Positions 10,496 through 19,476 of a DNA stretch of 36,847 nt are shown here, piece after piece; the stretch's first letter is position 1, and every line of letters starts with the position of its first letter. The position numbers and the translations under genes were made by a program. The notes under the pieces are model-generated. The model had not been told where the DNA came from. It worked only from the letters and a program-made list of their open reading frames with translations, and searched no databases. This DNA is from Acidiphilium sp. (GTDB lineage: Bacteria > Pseudomonadota > Alphaproteobacteria > Acetobacterales > Acetobacteraceae): NCBI GenBank assembly GCA_027449105.1, contig DAIDMG010000011.1:1-36847 (forward strand). The letters run 5' to 3'.

Positions 10496-11230
10496 ATGTT
10501 TGATCCCGGACTTTAATGGTGCATTATTTTCCAGTGAATGGAAGGAAGCACTATGGTTCAGGTGCTTCACGGGCGCGCCGCGACGACAGCGGCAGTGCGT
10601 CGAGCGATACAACATAGTCAAGAGAGCCTGAGGGTTCTGGCGGTGCGCTATGGGATCAATCAGAAGACGGTCGCCAAGTGGAAGAAGCGCAGTTCGGTTG
10701 TTGATCTGCCAACCAGCCCCGTGCAACGCCGCAACTTTCAGCGGCATTCCTTCAAAACGGCAAAACGTCCTGAAACTCAGATAAATGACAGCACATTGGA
10801 CCTTGACCGAGGCGCGCGCGACCAACTCAGTTTGCCTACAAGACTTCTGCCGATGCCGTATTATTTGCGAGCGCTTTTTGCATGAGCCTGTCGCCAATGT
10901 GACTAACGTTTCGGCATGTTGCAACACGTGGCCTTCTCACGATCAGGATTTTCATGGCCTCTCGGTCAATTCACGGCCTGCTCCGAAGCTTTGGCAGCAG
11001 GTGTTACGTCGCAACCAGACCTGTTTTCCTGCGCAAGCCGGTCCATTACGCGGAAGTTTTTAATACATTCTTATTACAGAATATTAACTCTGAACATCCG
11101 TAGGCGACAAACTATGAAGGATAACGTGGTAACCTATTGGATTTAAGGTTGATTTACTCAATTTGGACTGGACAAGCGGCGCGCAGTCCTCTATCGGCTT
11201 TATGAATAGGGCTTCACGTTTGGAGGTTCC
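10496..11230. other. Interval holding a transposase remnant and no intact gene
   Basis: Apart from the transposase fragment at 10554-10885, this stretch contains only short frames without recognisable content. No strong terminator is visible after ppdK, and no terminal inverted repeats of an insertion sequence could be defined by eye. The last 70 bases form the leader of the carboxypeptidase gene. Confidence 0.5.
10554..10885 (+). pseudogene. Broken 5' end of an IS481-type transposase
   Basis: The first about 45 residues after the ATG at 10554 (MVQVLHGRAATTAAVRRAIQ and on through a helix-turn-helix with YGINQKTVAKWKKRSSV and DLPTSP) match the start of IS481-family transposases, as I know the family. 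After DLPTSP the expected sequence ends: the DDE catalytic core (normally more than 250 further residues) is absent and the reading frame continues into unrelated sequence to 10885. It is therefore a truncated, non-functional relic, not an active element. Confidence 0.75.
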
Positions 11231-12583
11231 ATGCTGGTCAAAGGCGAATTTGAACCTGGTGCGTGCATGGGACAAACGCGCATGTCACGAGCAACGAAGG
11301 TGCGTCTCACCGGTTTCAGATGGGCTGTGGTGCTGGTTGCAACCCTACGTCTGACGCATCTCGCCTTTGCTTATTCCCATTTTGCCCAAGCACCTGGACC
11401 TTACGTTGGCATCCGAAGCGAACCCACCACGCCAGGGGTCAGCTGGGTGGTCATGGACGCCAATACCGGTAAGATCCTCAGTGAAAATGAGCCTTACACG
11501 CTCCGTTATCCGGCCAGTCTGACCAAACTTATGACCCTTGATCTGGCCTTTCACGCCCTACGAGACAATCGGATCACTCTAAACACCGCCTTGCCGGTTT
11601 CTGGCGCCGCCGCAGATGTCCAACCTGTTAAGCTCAATCTCGTTGCAGGCCAAACGATAACAGTCCAACAAGCGATGCTGGGCATGACAACGCTGTCCGC
11701 CAACGATGCGGCAACCGCACTGGGCCAGTATCTCGGTGGAGGAAGCCTACAACGCATCGCTGCCCTCATGACTGACAGAGCACATCAGCTAGGGATGTTG
11801 CGCACTGAATTCACCAACCCTTCCGGGCTCCCGAACCCGAATCAGGTCACTGACGCCTATGACATGGCTATCCTCGCGCGCCATATCCTCCTCACCTACC
11901 CTCAATATCGATATCTTTTCTCGGTGCCCAGCTTCACGTTTGAAGGACGAGAAATTCCGAATATCGATGGTATGCTAAAGTTGTATCCGGACGTAATTGG
12001 GATGAAGACCGGCTTTACCGATCTTGCTCGCTTTAACTTGGTTACGGCCGCGATCCAAAACGGGCACCTACTAATCGGCGTCGAACTCCACGCGCAATCG
12101 TGGCGCGTTGCCTATCGTATTATGACGCATCTTCTCAATCAGGGTTTTGCTGTGGAAAAATCAAGGCATCCCCGTCTGGTAGTCGCAGATAATGCTGCCC
12201 AGCCACGGCTGGCTTCCCGCCCTAGGAAGGCTGAGCCACGCGTTATTGCTTCGGCGCAACCAATACCGCATGATAAATACCATCGCGTCATGGAAAGCCA
12301 GTCAATTTACGTAACCGAGGAAGCCATCCCAGGCTGGACGGCTCAAGTCGGAGCCTATTACAGCTATGCTGACGCGAAAAGGCAAGCAATTCTGATCCGC
12401 GATATGCGCCACTCGGGAACTGCGCGAATTGGCAGCGCGATCGTACATGGACGCCGGATTTGGCGTGCCCAGATCGCCGGCCTCAATCGCGTGGCTGCCG
12501 AGCGCACATGCTCTTTTATGGCAAGTCGCCATCAGTCGTGCTTCGTGATTGGACCACGCCTGGAAAGCATTGCCATGCGCTGA
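11231..12583 (+). CDS. D-alanyl-D-alanine carboxypeptidase (PBP5-like) with SPOR domain
   Basis: A 450-residue S11-family serine peptidase that trims the terminal D-Ala of peptidoglycan stem peptides in the periplasm. The penicillin-binding motifs are complete: SxxK at 96-99 (SLTK), SxN at 156-158 (SAN) and KTG at 259-261. A hydrophobic segment at about 30-47 ending LAFA is the signal sequence. A C-terminal SPOR domain (about 369-445, WTAQVGAYYSYADAKRQA) should bind denuded glycan at the septum. The start is supported by GGAGG 4 bases upstream, although it gives an unusually long n-region; ATG 11282 is the alternative. The SPOR fusion is typical of alphaproteobacterial DacF-type proteins. Confidence 0.93.
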   Translation: MLVKGEFEPGACMGQTRMSRATKVRLTGFRWAVVLVATLRLTHLAFAYSHFAQAPGPYVGIRSEPTTPGVSWVVMDANTGKILSENEPYTLRYPASLTKLMTLDLAFHALRDNRITLNTALPVSGAAADVQPVKLNLVAGQTITVQQAMLGMTTLSANDAATALGQYLGGGSLQRIAALMTDRAHQLGMLRTEFTNPSGLPNPNQVTDAYDMAILARHILLTYPQYRYLFSVPSFTFEGREIPNIDGMLKLYPDVIGMKTGFTDLARFNLVTAAIQNGHLLIGVELHAQSWRVAYRIMTHLLNQGFAVEKSRHPRLVVADNAAQPRLASRPRKAEPRVIASAQPIPHDKYHRVMESQSIYVTEEAIPGWTAQVGAYYSYADAKRQAILIRDMRHSGTARIGSAIVHGRRIWRAQIAGLNRVAAERTCSFMASRHQSCFVIGPRLESIAMR

Positions 12584-12739
12584 GCACAGCGGCTAGAAAC
12601 AATCTAGAACAGACCCGCTTCCTGCCATTCTCAGACTAATCGTCAGCGCGTTTTGGTGAAACGTATTCTAGCTGGAATACACGGCCCCTTTTTGCCGGAC
12701 CGGCTGTTGCTTGAGTGCCCCCACAAGAGAGAGGCAAAC

Positions 12740-13891
12740 ATGTCCCGCAACTCGCGCCTGACGATAGCATCAACATTGCTCGTTGTTGGCCTTTGGGCCG
12801 GCCTTTGGTGGTCTGCGGAAAATTGCCTCATTGACGCATTTCAACAACAAGTGTCCTGGATGCGCCAGGATGGCTGGAGGGTTACCCATGGCCCCATCAC
12901 ACGTGGCTGGTCACCGTTCGCCGCCCGAATCGAGATTAAGGATCTCGCGCTGCACGCACCGGGAGGACCAGGGCACAGTCTCGCAATTGACCTCCCGCAT
13001 CTCGGGGTATTGATCCGCCCCTTCTCGCCATTCACGATCGTTACCAAACTGCCGCGGCTATGGCACGTATCGACGCCGGACGGCGTCGGCATCGATCTAA
13101 CCTTCGGATCAATTACAGGCCGTTATCATATCGATCCCAGCATTGTTTTCAGCCACAGTTATAAACTGGCTCTTGCCGGAGAAACGGCAGCGTCCGATAT
13201 CCGGATTAACAGCACATCGAGTAATTTCCTGCTACTCCGCATTGCTTCGTTCCACGAACATTTCCGTGCCAACCCGGTCGCAGGGGCCAATGGCACTGCC
13301 TACAGATTGCGCGCCAGCATCACCGGTATTGCGGTATCCCAATTTTTTGTGGACCTGCTCCATTTGCCGTTCGATGGAAGTGTGCGATCGCTCAACTTCG
13401 ATCTAGCGATGTCTGGCCCAAATTTTACGATTCCACATCCTGCTAGCATTCTTGGTCCGAATGTGCCGATAAACCCTGCAATATTGTGGCGAGATTTTGC
13501 GCCCCAATATAAATCCTGGGCAGTGGGCGGAGGGCACGGCAACCTCGCCTTAAGCGTTGCTATCGGGCCGCTGCAGGCACGGGTAAATGGTTCTGTTCGA
13601 TTCGATCGTGATCTGCAGCCGGTGGCACATGGTCATATTCGAGCGGTCGGACTCGGCGCGTTCCTTGCCGCCATCGCCTCTCAGAGCCAAGTGGCCGAAG
13701 ACCTCACAAGCCAGCTTGCCGCCAACGCGGCTCCGTACATGCTTAAGGGTGCGGGAGGAGCGCAACAGCTCGCAGTCGACTTCCTGTTCAGAAAGGGCGT
13801 CCTTTCTGCGAACGGAGCGCCCGTGGAAACCTTCCCGGCCCTCCCATGGCCTAACGGCCAATCTACGACGACGCCGGACAAGGCTCGTTGA
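12740..13891 (+). CDS. DUF2125 domain protein
   Basis: A 383-residue protein with one N-terminal membrane anchor or uncleaved signal (about residues 8-25) and a long extracytoplasmic part. The stretch after it (WMRQDGWRVTHGPITRGWSP, then a beta-rich region with repeated inner and outer strands) resembles DUF2125, an alphaproteobacterial envelope family of unknown function. GAGAGAGG 7 bases before 12740 decides this start over the upstream in-frame ATG at 12653. It follows the carboxypeptidase gene by 156 bases in the same direction, which suggests an envelope role. No catalytic residues are evident. Confidence 0.75.
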   Translation: MSRNSRLTIASTLLVVGLWAGLWWSAENCLIDAFQQQVSWMRQDGWRVTHGPITRGWSPFAARIEIKDLALHAPGGPGHSLAIDLPHLGVLIRPFSPFTIVTKLPRLWHVSTPDGVGIDLTFGSITGRYHIDPSIVFSHSYKLALAGETAASDIRINSTSSNFLLLRIASFHEHFRANPVAGANGTAYRLRASITGIAVSQFFVDLLHLPFDGSVRSLNFDLAMSGPNFTIPHPASILGPNVPINPAILWRDFAPQYKSWAVGGGHGNLALSVAIGPLQARVNGSVRFDRDLQPVAHGHIRAVGLGAFLAAIASQSQVAEDLTSQLAANAAPYMLKGAGGAQQLAVDFLFRKGVLSANGAPVETFPALPWPNGQSTTTPDKAR

Positions 13892-13971
13892 CTCTCGGCA
13901 GAGATGCTCTCCACCAATTCGCACGGCGCAGCGCGGATAGATGCGAGTTAGTCGTCAGAAAGCGTAGGATC

Positions 13972-14009
13972 GGGATCGGCCGAAAGCAAAAAAGGCCCGA
14001 TACCCTTTT
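13972..14009 (+). terminator. Likely terminator between convergent DUF2125 and CNNM genes
   Basis: An imperfect dyad pairs GGGATCGGCC with GGCCCGATACCC (two bulged bases) and is followed by TTTT on the plus strand. Its loop contains six A, so on the minus strand the structure offers a T-run as well, and it may serve both convergent genes. Confidence 0.4.
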
Positions 14010-14081
14010 GCCCGAGAAACGATTTGCTGCGGGATGATAAAAATCATGATAGAGTTACAGGATCAACGCCAGAAGTCGAGC

Positions 14082-15374
14082 TCACAATACGACTGCCGGA
14101 TCACGGCTGATTCGCACTCGCTCTACCCGACGACCGTTCATTGCCAGAACCTCGAATCTCCATCCACCAAAAGCAATCGCATCGCCGGCTCGCGGTACCC
14201 GCTTAAGCAGCGCCAGCAGGAATCCACCAAGCGTGTGATAAGATCCTGCTAGCGGCAGGGGATCCAGACCGAGAAGGTGTGCCACATCGTCAATTGGTTC
14301 CAGCCCATCGAGTTCAAATCGCTGCACGGCCTCGATCGAGCTTGTTGCCTCCTGCGTTTCTTCGAGGTCACCCACGATGGCCTCAAGCAGGTCGCCCACC
14401 GTTATCATGCCCTCGAAGCTACCATACTCGTCGAGAACGATCGCGGCCCCTATCGGGTCCGATTTCAATCGTTCCAGTGCATCGAGCGCTGAAATCGCAT
14501 CGGGCACCGCCAAAGGCTGGCGCAACGAGGCCGCAAGCGAGATGTCCTTACCGTCCAACATCCGGTCAAGAATGTCCTTGGCCTGAACAATCCCGACGAC
14601 GTTGTCGACATTGCCTTCGCACACCACAAAACGTGAATGAGGTGCTGCCTTGAGAGCCGAGATCACAACGTTGCGCGGGGCGGTGCGGTCTAGCCAAGCG
14701 ATATCCTGGCGCGGCGTCATGATCGCCCGCACAGGCTTGTCAGCAAGGCGCATAATCCGCTCCATCATGTCCCGTTCCTCCGATTCCAGCATACCTGACT
14801 CGGTGCCTTCGGCCAGGATGGCCTTTAACTCTTCCTCGCTAATTGCTCTCGCGTTCGGACGCACTTCTCCAAAACCGCGAAGCACAATCGCGGATGCTCG
14901 GTGCAGCAGCCAGACGAGCGGCATTGTGATTCGCGCGAACAGGTCAAGCGGCCATGCAACTAAACAGGCTATCTTCTCAGCATGACGCAGTGCCAATTGC
15001 TTCGGCACAAGTTCGCCAAACACCAAACTAAGAAAGGTAACTCCGAGCACCGTTATCGTCAGAGCAATTGTCCCAGCCAGCGGCGCAATCAGGCCGGCTC
15101 GCAGCAATGACGGCACTAATGCCGACGCTAATTTCGCTCCGCCGATCACACCCGTCAGCACCCCAATGATGGTAATGCCGATTTGTACGGTCGGCAGAAA
15201 GCGTTCGGGTCGCTCGGCGAGATCTCGTGCCCTGGCGGCTCCCTTTACGCGCTTCCGCACAAGCAGCGCTAATGCAGCCTTGCGCGACGAGACCATCGCC
15301 ATCTCAGCCAACGCAAACCCTGCGTTCAAGAGAATCAAAAGTGCTAAAATTCCAACATCGATAAGGGTGTACAT
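14082..15374 (-). CDS. CNNM/CorC-type membrane protein (hemolysin family: DUF21, CBS pair, CorC_HlyC)
   Basis: A 430-residue inner-membrane protein. The first about 180 residues form the DUF21 transmembrane domain with several hydrophobic helices (start MYTLIDVGILALLILLNAGF). A CBS-domain pair follows (about 200-330, beginning near the RAIMTPRQDIAWLD stretch), then a C-terminal CorC_HlyC domain. In this family the transmembrane part is linked to Mg2+ or other divalent-cation transport, and the old name hemolysin is historical. It is convergent with the DUF2125 gene and divergent from the GH17-GT2 gene, with about 165 bases between the two starts. Confidence 0.9.
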   Translation of the reverse strand: MYTLIDVGILALLILLNAGFALAEMAMVSSRKAALALLVRKRVKGAARARDLAERPERFLPTVQIGITIIGVLTGVIGGAKLASALVPSLLRAGLIAPLAGTIALTITVLGVTFLSLVFGELVPKQLALRHAEKIACLVAWPLDLFARITMPLVWLLHRASAIVLRGFGEVRPNARAISEEELKAILAEGTESGMLESEERDMMERIMRLADKPVRAIMTPRQDIAWLDRTAPRNVVISALKAAPHSRFVVCEGNVDNVVGIVQAKDILDRMLDGKDISLAASLRQPLAVPDAISALDALERLKSDPIGAAIVLDEYGSFEGMITVGDLLEAIVGDLEETQEATSSIEAVQRFELDGLEPIDDVAHLLGLDPLPLAGSYHTLGGFLLALLKRVPRAGDAIAFGGWRFEVLAMNGRRVERVRISRDPAVVL

Positions 15375-15539
15375 AGTGGGCTCAAGAATTGGGTTGGATG
15401 CCGACTATAGCGGATTTCAGACCAAAGCAGTGCAAGCAGACGCCTTGGTTCCGCCGCAATCCTGACCACGCCTTGCCGCAGTGCCCAATCACAAAGCGCC
15501 TGATCGGCAGTTCTGCCGCGCTCAGACGAGTTTTTACAG

Positions 15540-18263
15540 ATGGCATATCAGTCCCGATTTTATCCTGCCCCGCTGCTGACCTCGCGCCCACAAAAAAGCC
15601 GCTCGGGTTGGGTCAATGCGGGCTCTTGGTCTGCCACTATTGTAGCGGCAATCCTGACAATCGGGCTCTGGGCATGGTGTGACTGGCCAGCGCACAATAT
15701 TCCGCCGTATCGCGGTGAAATCAGCGGTTTTGCATTTTCGCCTTTTCACGCTGGCGAAAGCCCACAAACCGGCGTCTACCCGACTATCGCTCAGATTAAC
15801 GCGGATCTCGCCCTGGTAGCCACGAAAACCCACAACATTCGTACGTACACGGTACAGAATGACCTCGGCGAAATCCCGGAACTGGCTGAAAAATTCCATT
15901 TGAACGTTACCCTTGGCGCGTGGATTGACCAACACCCGAAGGCCAATGCAGCGGAACTACGGAAAGTCGTTAGGGTGGCCAACGCTAATCCAGACGTCAA
16001 GGCCGTGATGGTCGGCAACGAAGTCATACTTCGTCGGAACTTGACCGTCGCCCAACTCGCCGCTGACATTCGCTACGTCAAGCAACGGGTACATGTCCCC
16101 GTGTCCACTGCAGAACCTTGGCATGTGTGGCTGCATCACCCAGAGCTCGCAAAGTCCGTTGATTTCATCACGGTACACCTGCTCCCGTACTGGGAAGGCG
16201 TGCCAGAAGCAGACGCCGTTAAATATGCCTTGTATCGCCTGCACCAGGTTGAGCGGCGTTTTCCGGGAAAACGAGTCGTGATTGGTGAGATAGGGTGGCC
16301 ATCTAACGGTATCGATATCGGCGGTGCTCGTGCTTCACGAGTCTTGCAGGCAAAATTCATGCGAAATTTCCTGACCGTTGCACGGAAGCAGCATCTGAAG
16401 TATTTCGTGATGGAGGCATTCGACCAGCCTTGGAAAACCAGCTTCGAAGGGCGCGCTGCCGGTTACTGGGGTATGTGGTCTCTTTCAGGAAAACCAAAAT
16501 GGTCATTGACGGGCCCAGTCATGCCGAACCGCGCATGGATGTCCTGGGCGGCAGGCAGCACTGCATTGGCATTTCTGATCACCCTAGCCCTTCTTTCGCG
16601 TCGACCTGATCTTCGCCTTCGAGGCAAGCTGATTTTTTCCGTTCTCGTTCAAGGATTTGGCGCTTCCATTGCTGCCCTATTGATGACAATGGGTGAGACC
16701 TATTTGTCATGGTCCGCATCCATCGTGTGGGCAGCGCTCGCGGCTGCCCAAGGGTTACTATTGCTTCTGCTCATTGCGGATAGTTTCGAACTCGTCGAAA
16801 CGCTTTTCGGGCGGGTGAAGTATCGGCATTTTGAACCAATTCCAATGCCGCTGGCTTCGATGCAGCCAAAAGTATCTCTGCATGTACCAATCTGCAACGA
16901 ACCGCCAGAGATGGTGAAACTCACTTTGGACGCGCTCGCTGCCCTTGATTATCAGAACTACGAAGTTCTGGTCGTTGACAACAACACTCGCGATCCCAGC
17001 GTTTGGGAGCCAGTCGCTGAACACTGCGCACGCTTGGGGCCTCATTTCCGCTTCTTCACACTCGGTCGATACCCGGGCTTTAAAGCCGGTGCGCTGAACT
17101 TCGCCCTCCGAGAAACCGCACCAGATGCTGAAATTATCGGCGTACTCGACAGTGATTATGTTGTGGATCCGGACTGGCTGCGATGCATGGTACCGGCTTT
17201 CAACGACCCAAAAGTGGGCTTCACGCAGAGCCCGCAAGATTATCGTGACAGGGATCTCTCACTGTTCAAGCGCATGATGTTTTGGGAATATGCTGGCTTC
17301 TTTCATGTTGGGATGGTCAACCGCAACGAGCGAAACGCAATCATCCAGCACGGCACGATGACGCTGATCCGGCGCAACGCATTGGCAACCAAAGGTGGTT
17401 GGGCCGAATGGTGCATCACTGAAGACAGTGAGCTTGGCCTTTCTCTATTTGAGCGAGGATATGAGGCGATCTATTCCACACGCAGTTTCGGCCGCGGCGT
17501 AATGCCTGACGACTTTAATGCGTTTCGCAAGCAGCGCTATCGCTGGGCCTACGGTGCAATGGCCATCATCCGTGCCCACCGACGCGCACTGTTGTCACCT
17601 TTCGATCGCTCACTTACCAGCGGCCAACGCTGGCATTTCATCGCTGGCTGGCTTCCTTGGCTCGGCGACGCGCTGGGTGTTGGGTTTCTGAGCCTCGGCT
17701 TGGTATGGTCTGCAGCGTTGATCCTTGATCCGGTACGCTTTGAATTTCCGATCCTTTTGTTCATGTTGCCTTCGGTCGGCCTCTTCGCCTTCAAGCTCAT
17801 TCAGATCATGGCGCTCTACAATGCGCGCGTACCATGCTCGATTGCCGATCGCCTTGGCGCGGCGATTGCTGGCCTTGCGCTGTCGCATACGATTGGAAAG
17901 GCCGTGTGGAAAGGACTCTTCACTACCAAACTACCATTTTTACGCACGCCTAAAATGAAGGAGTCACCAGCTTTAGTCCAAGGCCTTCATATGGCCCGCG
18001 AAGAACTCTTTCTTCTGTTGCTCACCTGGGCTGCCTTGCTGGGTGTCGGTTTTGGTCATCACTGGGCAACACCGGAGACGAAACTCTGGTGCGTAGTGCT
18101 GTTCACGCAGTCCCTGCCCTACCTCTCTTCGGTGGCAGTTTCGATCATTGCTGCACTGCCAGCCAAAGCAATCCACGCGGCGAAACCAATTGTGGTCGTC
18201 CCGCACCCCACCACGCCAGAACGGCATATCGGCATCGCCGCCCGCTCGGCGGCCGGCGACTAA
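15540..18263 (+). CDS. GH17-GT2 fusion: beta-glucan synthase/transferase membrane protein
   Basis: A 907-residue bifunctional membrane protein. After an N-terminal transmembrane helix (about 30-46) comes a periplasmic GH17-like domain with the two catalytic glutamates in VMVGNEV (Glu161) and VIGEIGWPSNG (Glu250). Two or more transmembrane helices (about 335-420) lead to a cytosolic family-2 glycosyltransferase with DSD (537-539), TED (Asp629) and QRYRW (665-669), followed by further membrane helices. The layout resembles rhizobial NdvB/NdvC-type cyclic beta-(1,3)(1,6)-glucan enzymes, with polymerase and glucanase/transglycosylase joined in one chain. Product identity is inferred. The start has only a weak ribosome binding site. 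Confidence 0.85.
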   Translation: MAYQSRFYPAPLLTSRPQKSRSGWVNAGSWSATIVAAILTIGLWAWCDWPAHNIPPYRGEISGFAFSPFHAGESPQTGVYPTIAQINADLALVATKTHNIRTYTVQNDLGEIPELAEKFHLNVTLGAWIDQHPKANAAELRKVVRVANANPDVKAVMVGNEVILRRNLTVAQLAADIRYVKQRVHVPVSTAEPWHVWLHHPELAKSVDFITVHLLPYWEGVPEADAVKYALYRLHQVERRFPGKRVVIGEIGWPSNGIDIGGARASRVLQAKFMRNFLTVARKQHLKYFVMEAFDQPWKTSFEGRAAGYWGMWSLSGKPKWSLTGPVMPNRAWMSWAAGSTALAFLITLALLSRRPDLRLRGKLIFSVLVQGFGASIAALLMTMGETYLSWSASIVWAALAAAQGLLLLLLIADSFELVETLFGRVKYRHFEPIPMPLASMQPKVSLHVPICNEPPEMVKLTLDALAALDYQNYEVLVVDNNTRDPSVWEPVAEHCARLGPHFRFFTLGRYPGFKAGALNFALRETAPDAEIIGVLDSDYVVDPDWLRCMVPAFNDPKVGFTQSPQDYRDRDLSLFKRMMFWEYAGFFHVGMVNRNERNAIIQHGTMTLIRRNALATKGGWAEWCITEDSELGLSLFERGYEAIYSTRSFGRGVMPDDFNAFRKQRYRWAYGAMAIIRAHRRALLSPFDRSLTSGQRWHFIAGWLPWLGDALGVGFLSLGLVWSAALILDPVRFEFPILLFMLPSVGLFAFKLIQIMALYNARVPCSIADRLGAAIAGLALSHTIGKAVWKGLFTTKLPFLRTPKMKESPALVQGLHMAREELFLLLLTWAALLGVGFGHHWATPETKLWCVVLFTQSLPYLSSVAVSIIAALPAKAIHAAKPIVVVPHPTTPERHIGIAARSAAGD

Positions 18264-18625
18264 CGAGCTTGTCCTCGGCGTCCCAGCAGCAAGAGGAGCC
18301 CCACCGAAAGAGGGATTTCTCAATCGCCGATCGGCGCTGGAATCTCTCCCGTTGCATCGGGCGTTGAAAACTTTTCGCTCCCTGAACCGGCACACCGGTT
18401 GTTCGGCGAGCGTTGCCGCCTTCAACTAGAACACGGAGCTGACCAAGCAACGCACGACGTGCCCTGGAACCAAACAAATGACGAGCATTCTGTTGCCGCG
18501 CCACCGGCAGGGGAGCGGTCAGATCTGTGTCCATGCAGGCGGAGCACGCGTAGATCTGCGCCGTGTTTGCTCTTTGCTTCACCTTTCATGTTCGTGCTCC
18601 ACTTAACCAATTCACCCACTCCGAC
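18264..18625. other. Intergenic interval between convergent GH17-GT2 and RidA genes
   Basis: About 360 bases without a supportable gene. A 12-bp perfect palindrome (CGCCGATCGGCG, 18325-18336) and a short hairpin AACCGG-CACA-CCGGTT (18385-18400) are present, neither with a T-run that would make a good terminator. Confidence 0.45.
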
Positions 18626-19087
18626 CTACGATATGCTGAACATTGCTTCAATTTCCACGGGAGCATTCATAGGAAGAGAAGCGACGCCGATAGTCGAACG
18701 CGCGTGCCGCCCAAATGCCCCGAAGAGTTCAACAGCAAGATCAGACGCCCCGTTCATTACCTGCGCGTGATCGACGAAACCCGGCGTCGCCGCGATGAAG
18801 CCGCCCAGCCGTATAACCTGCGTAATTGCCTCGACGCCTTGGGGAATGGCCGCATCAACCTGCCCAAGAACGTTGAGAAAGCAGAGGCGCGCCGCCATCT
18901 TGCCTGCTGCAATACCGACACTCTCACCCAGCTTGCCAGTAACCACGATCTTTCCCTCCTCAAGCGGAAGCTGCCCGCTCACCACGACAAAGCCACCGGT
19001 AACAACAACCGGCACATAATTGGCCACCGGCTGCGCGGGCAGCGGTAGCGTGATCCCGAGTTCTTTAAGCTTCTGTCGGATGATCAT
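18626..19087 (-). CDS. RidA family protein (paralogue 1)
   Basis: A 153-residue member of the RidA/YjgF/UK114 superfamily, in the longer subgroup containing QVMNGASDL. Canonical RidA hydrolyses reactive 2-aminoacrylate and related enamines/imines. The key arginine and distal glutamate are present in HARSTIGVASLPMNAPVEIE, so deaminase chemistry is possible. GGAG 7 bases before the ATG at 19087 favours this start; an ATG at 19108 adds seven residues. The gene is divergent from the panE2-like gene and has a second paralogue at 31789-32265, so the two bracket the oxalate region. Confidence 0.88.
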   Translation of the reverse strand: MIIRQKLKELGITLPLPAQPVANYVPVVVTGGFVVVSGQLPLEEGKIVVTGKLGESVGIAAGKMAARLCFLNVLGQVDAAIPQGVEAITQVIRLGGFIAATPGFVDHAQVMNGASDLAVELFGAFGRHARSTIGVASLPMNAPVEIEAMFSIS

Positions 19088-19476
19088 CCGCGAACTCCGT
19101 TCGTTCATCTGTTTCGTTCATCCTGTGTTTTCATGTCGTAAGATGGCAGGCATGCTCATCGTTGACTTTCAGCACAGATAGACCGAACATGGTCAACCTA
19201 AAAAGCTAGTGCGAAATCCCATCCGGTGGCATGCCGCCTGGCTGATTTGGCCGTCGACGCAAAACCGAAAAACTGGGCCAGCACGTCGCTTGGTTAACGC
19301 TCAACGGAATTTCATGGCTTGCAAAGACGGAAATTGGGTGTAAAATGACAATACCGTCTATTTAAACGACGTATCATTCTTGACAGCGTGTATACAGTAT
19401 GCCAATATAGTCTGGCTGGCTATGCTGTTTTTTATTCTAAACAGCCAGAAAGCTTGTCAAACGAGGGAGAACGGGT
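19088..19476. other. Divergent intergenic region between ridA paralogue 1 and panE2-like gene
   Basis: This 389-base region carries the promoter and operator described separately at 19380-19409 and no gene. It is noticeably AT-rich towards the panE2-like start, as expected of a regulated promoter region. A minus-strand promoter for the RidA gene could not be picked with confidence. Confidence 0.5.
19380..19409 (+). promoter_or_regulatory. panE2 promoter with GTATA-N3-TATRC operator in its spacer
   Basis: A perfect -35 box TTGACA at 19380-19385 is followed after 18 bases by AATATA at 19404-19409. The spacer contains the dyad GTATA-CAG-TATGC at 19390-19402. A protein bound there would block RNA polymerase. 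The site shares 16 of 18 bases with the one before the CBS gene (consensus TGTATAnAGTATrCCAAT). Predicted leader is about 60 bases. Confidence 0.7.

Noticed and set aside
10785-11146. Overlapping frames after the transposase fragment as its continuation
   Set aside because: None contains DDE-core motifs of IS481 transposases (such as the HIDIAEV or VLTDNG type stretches), so they are not the missing part in a shifted frame.
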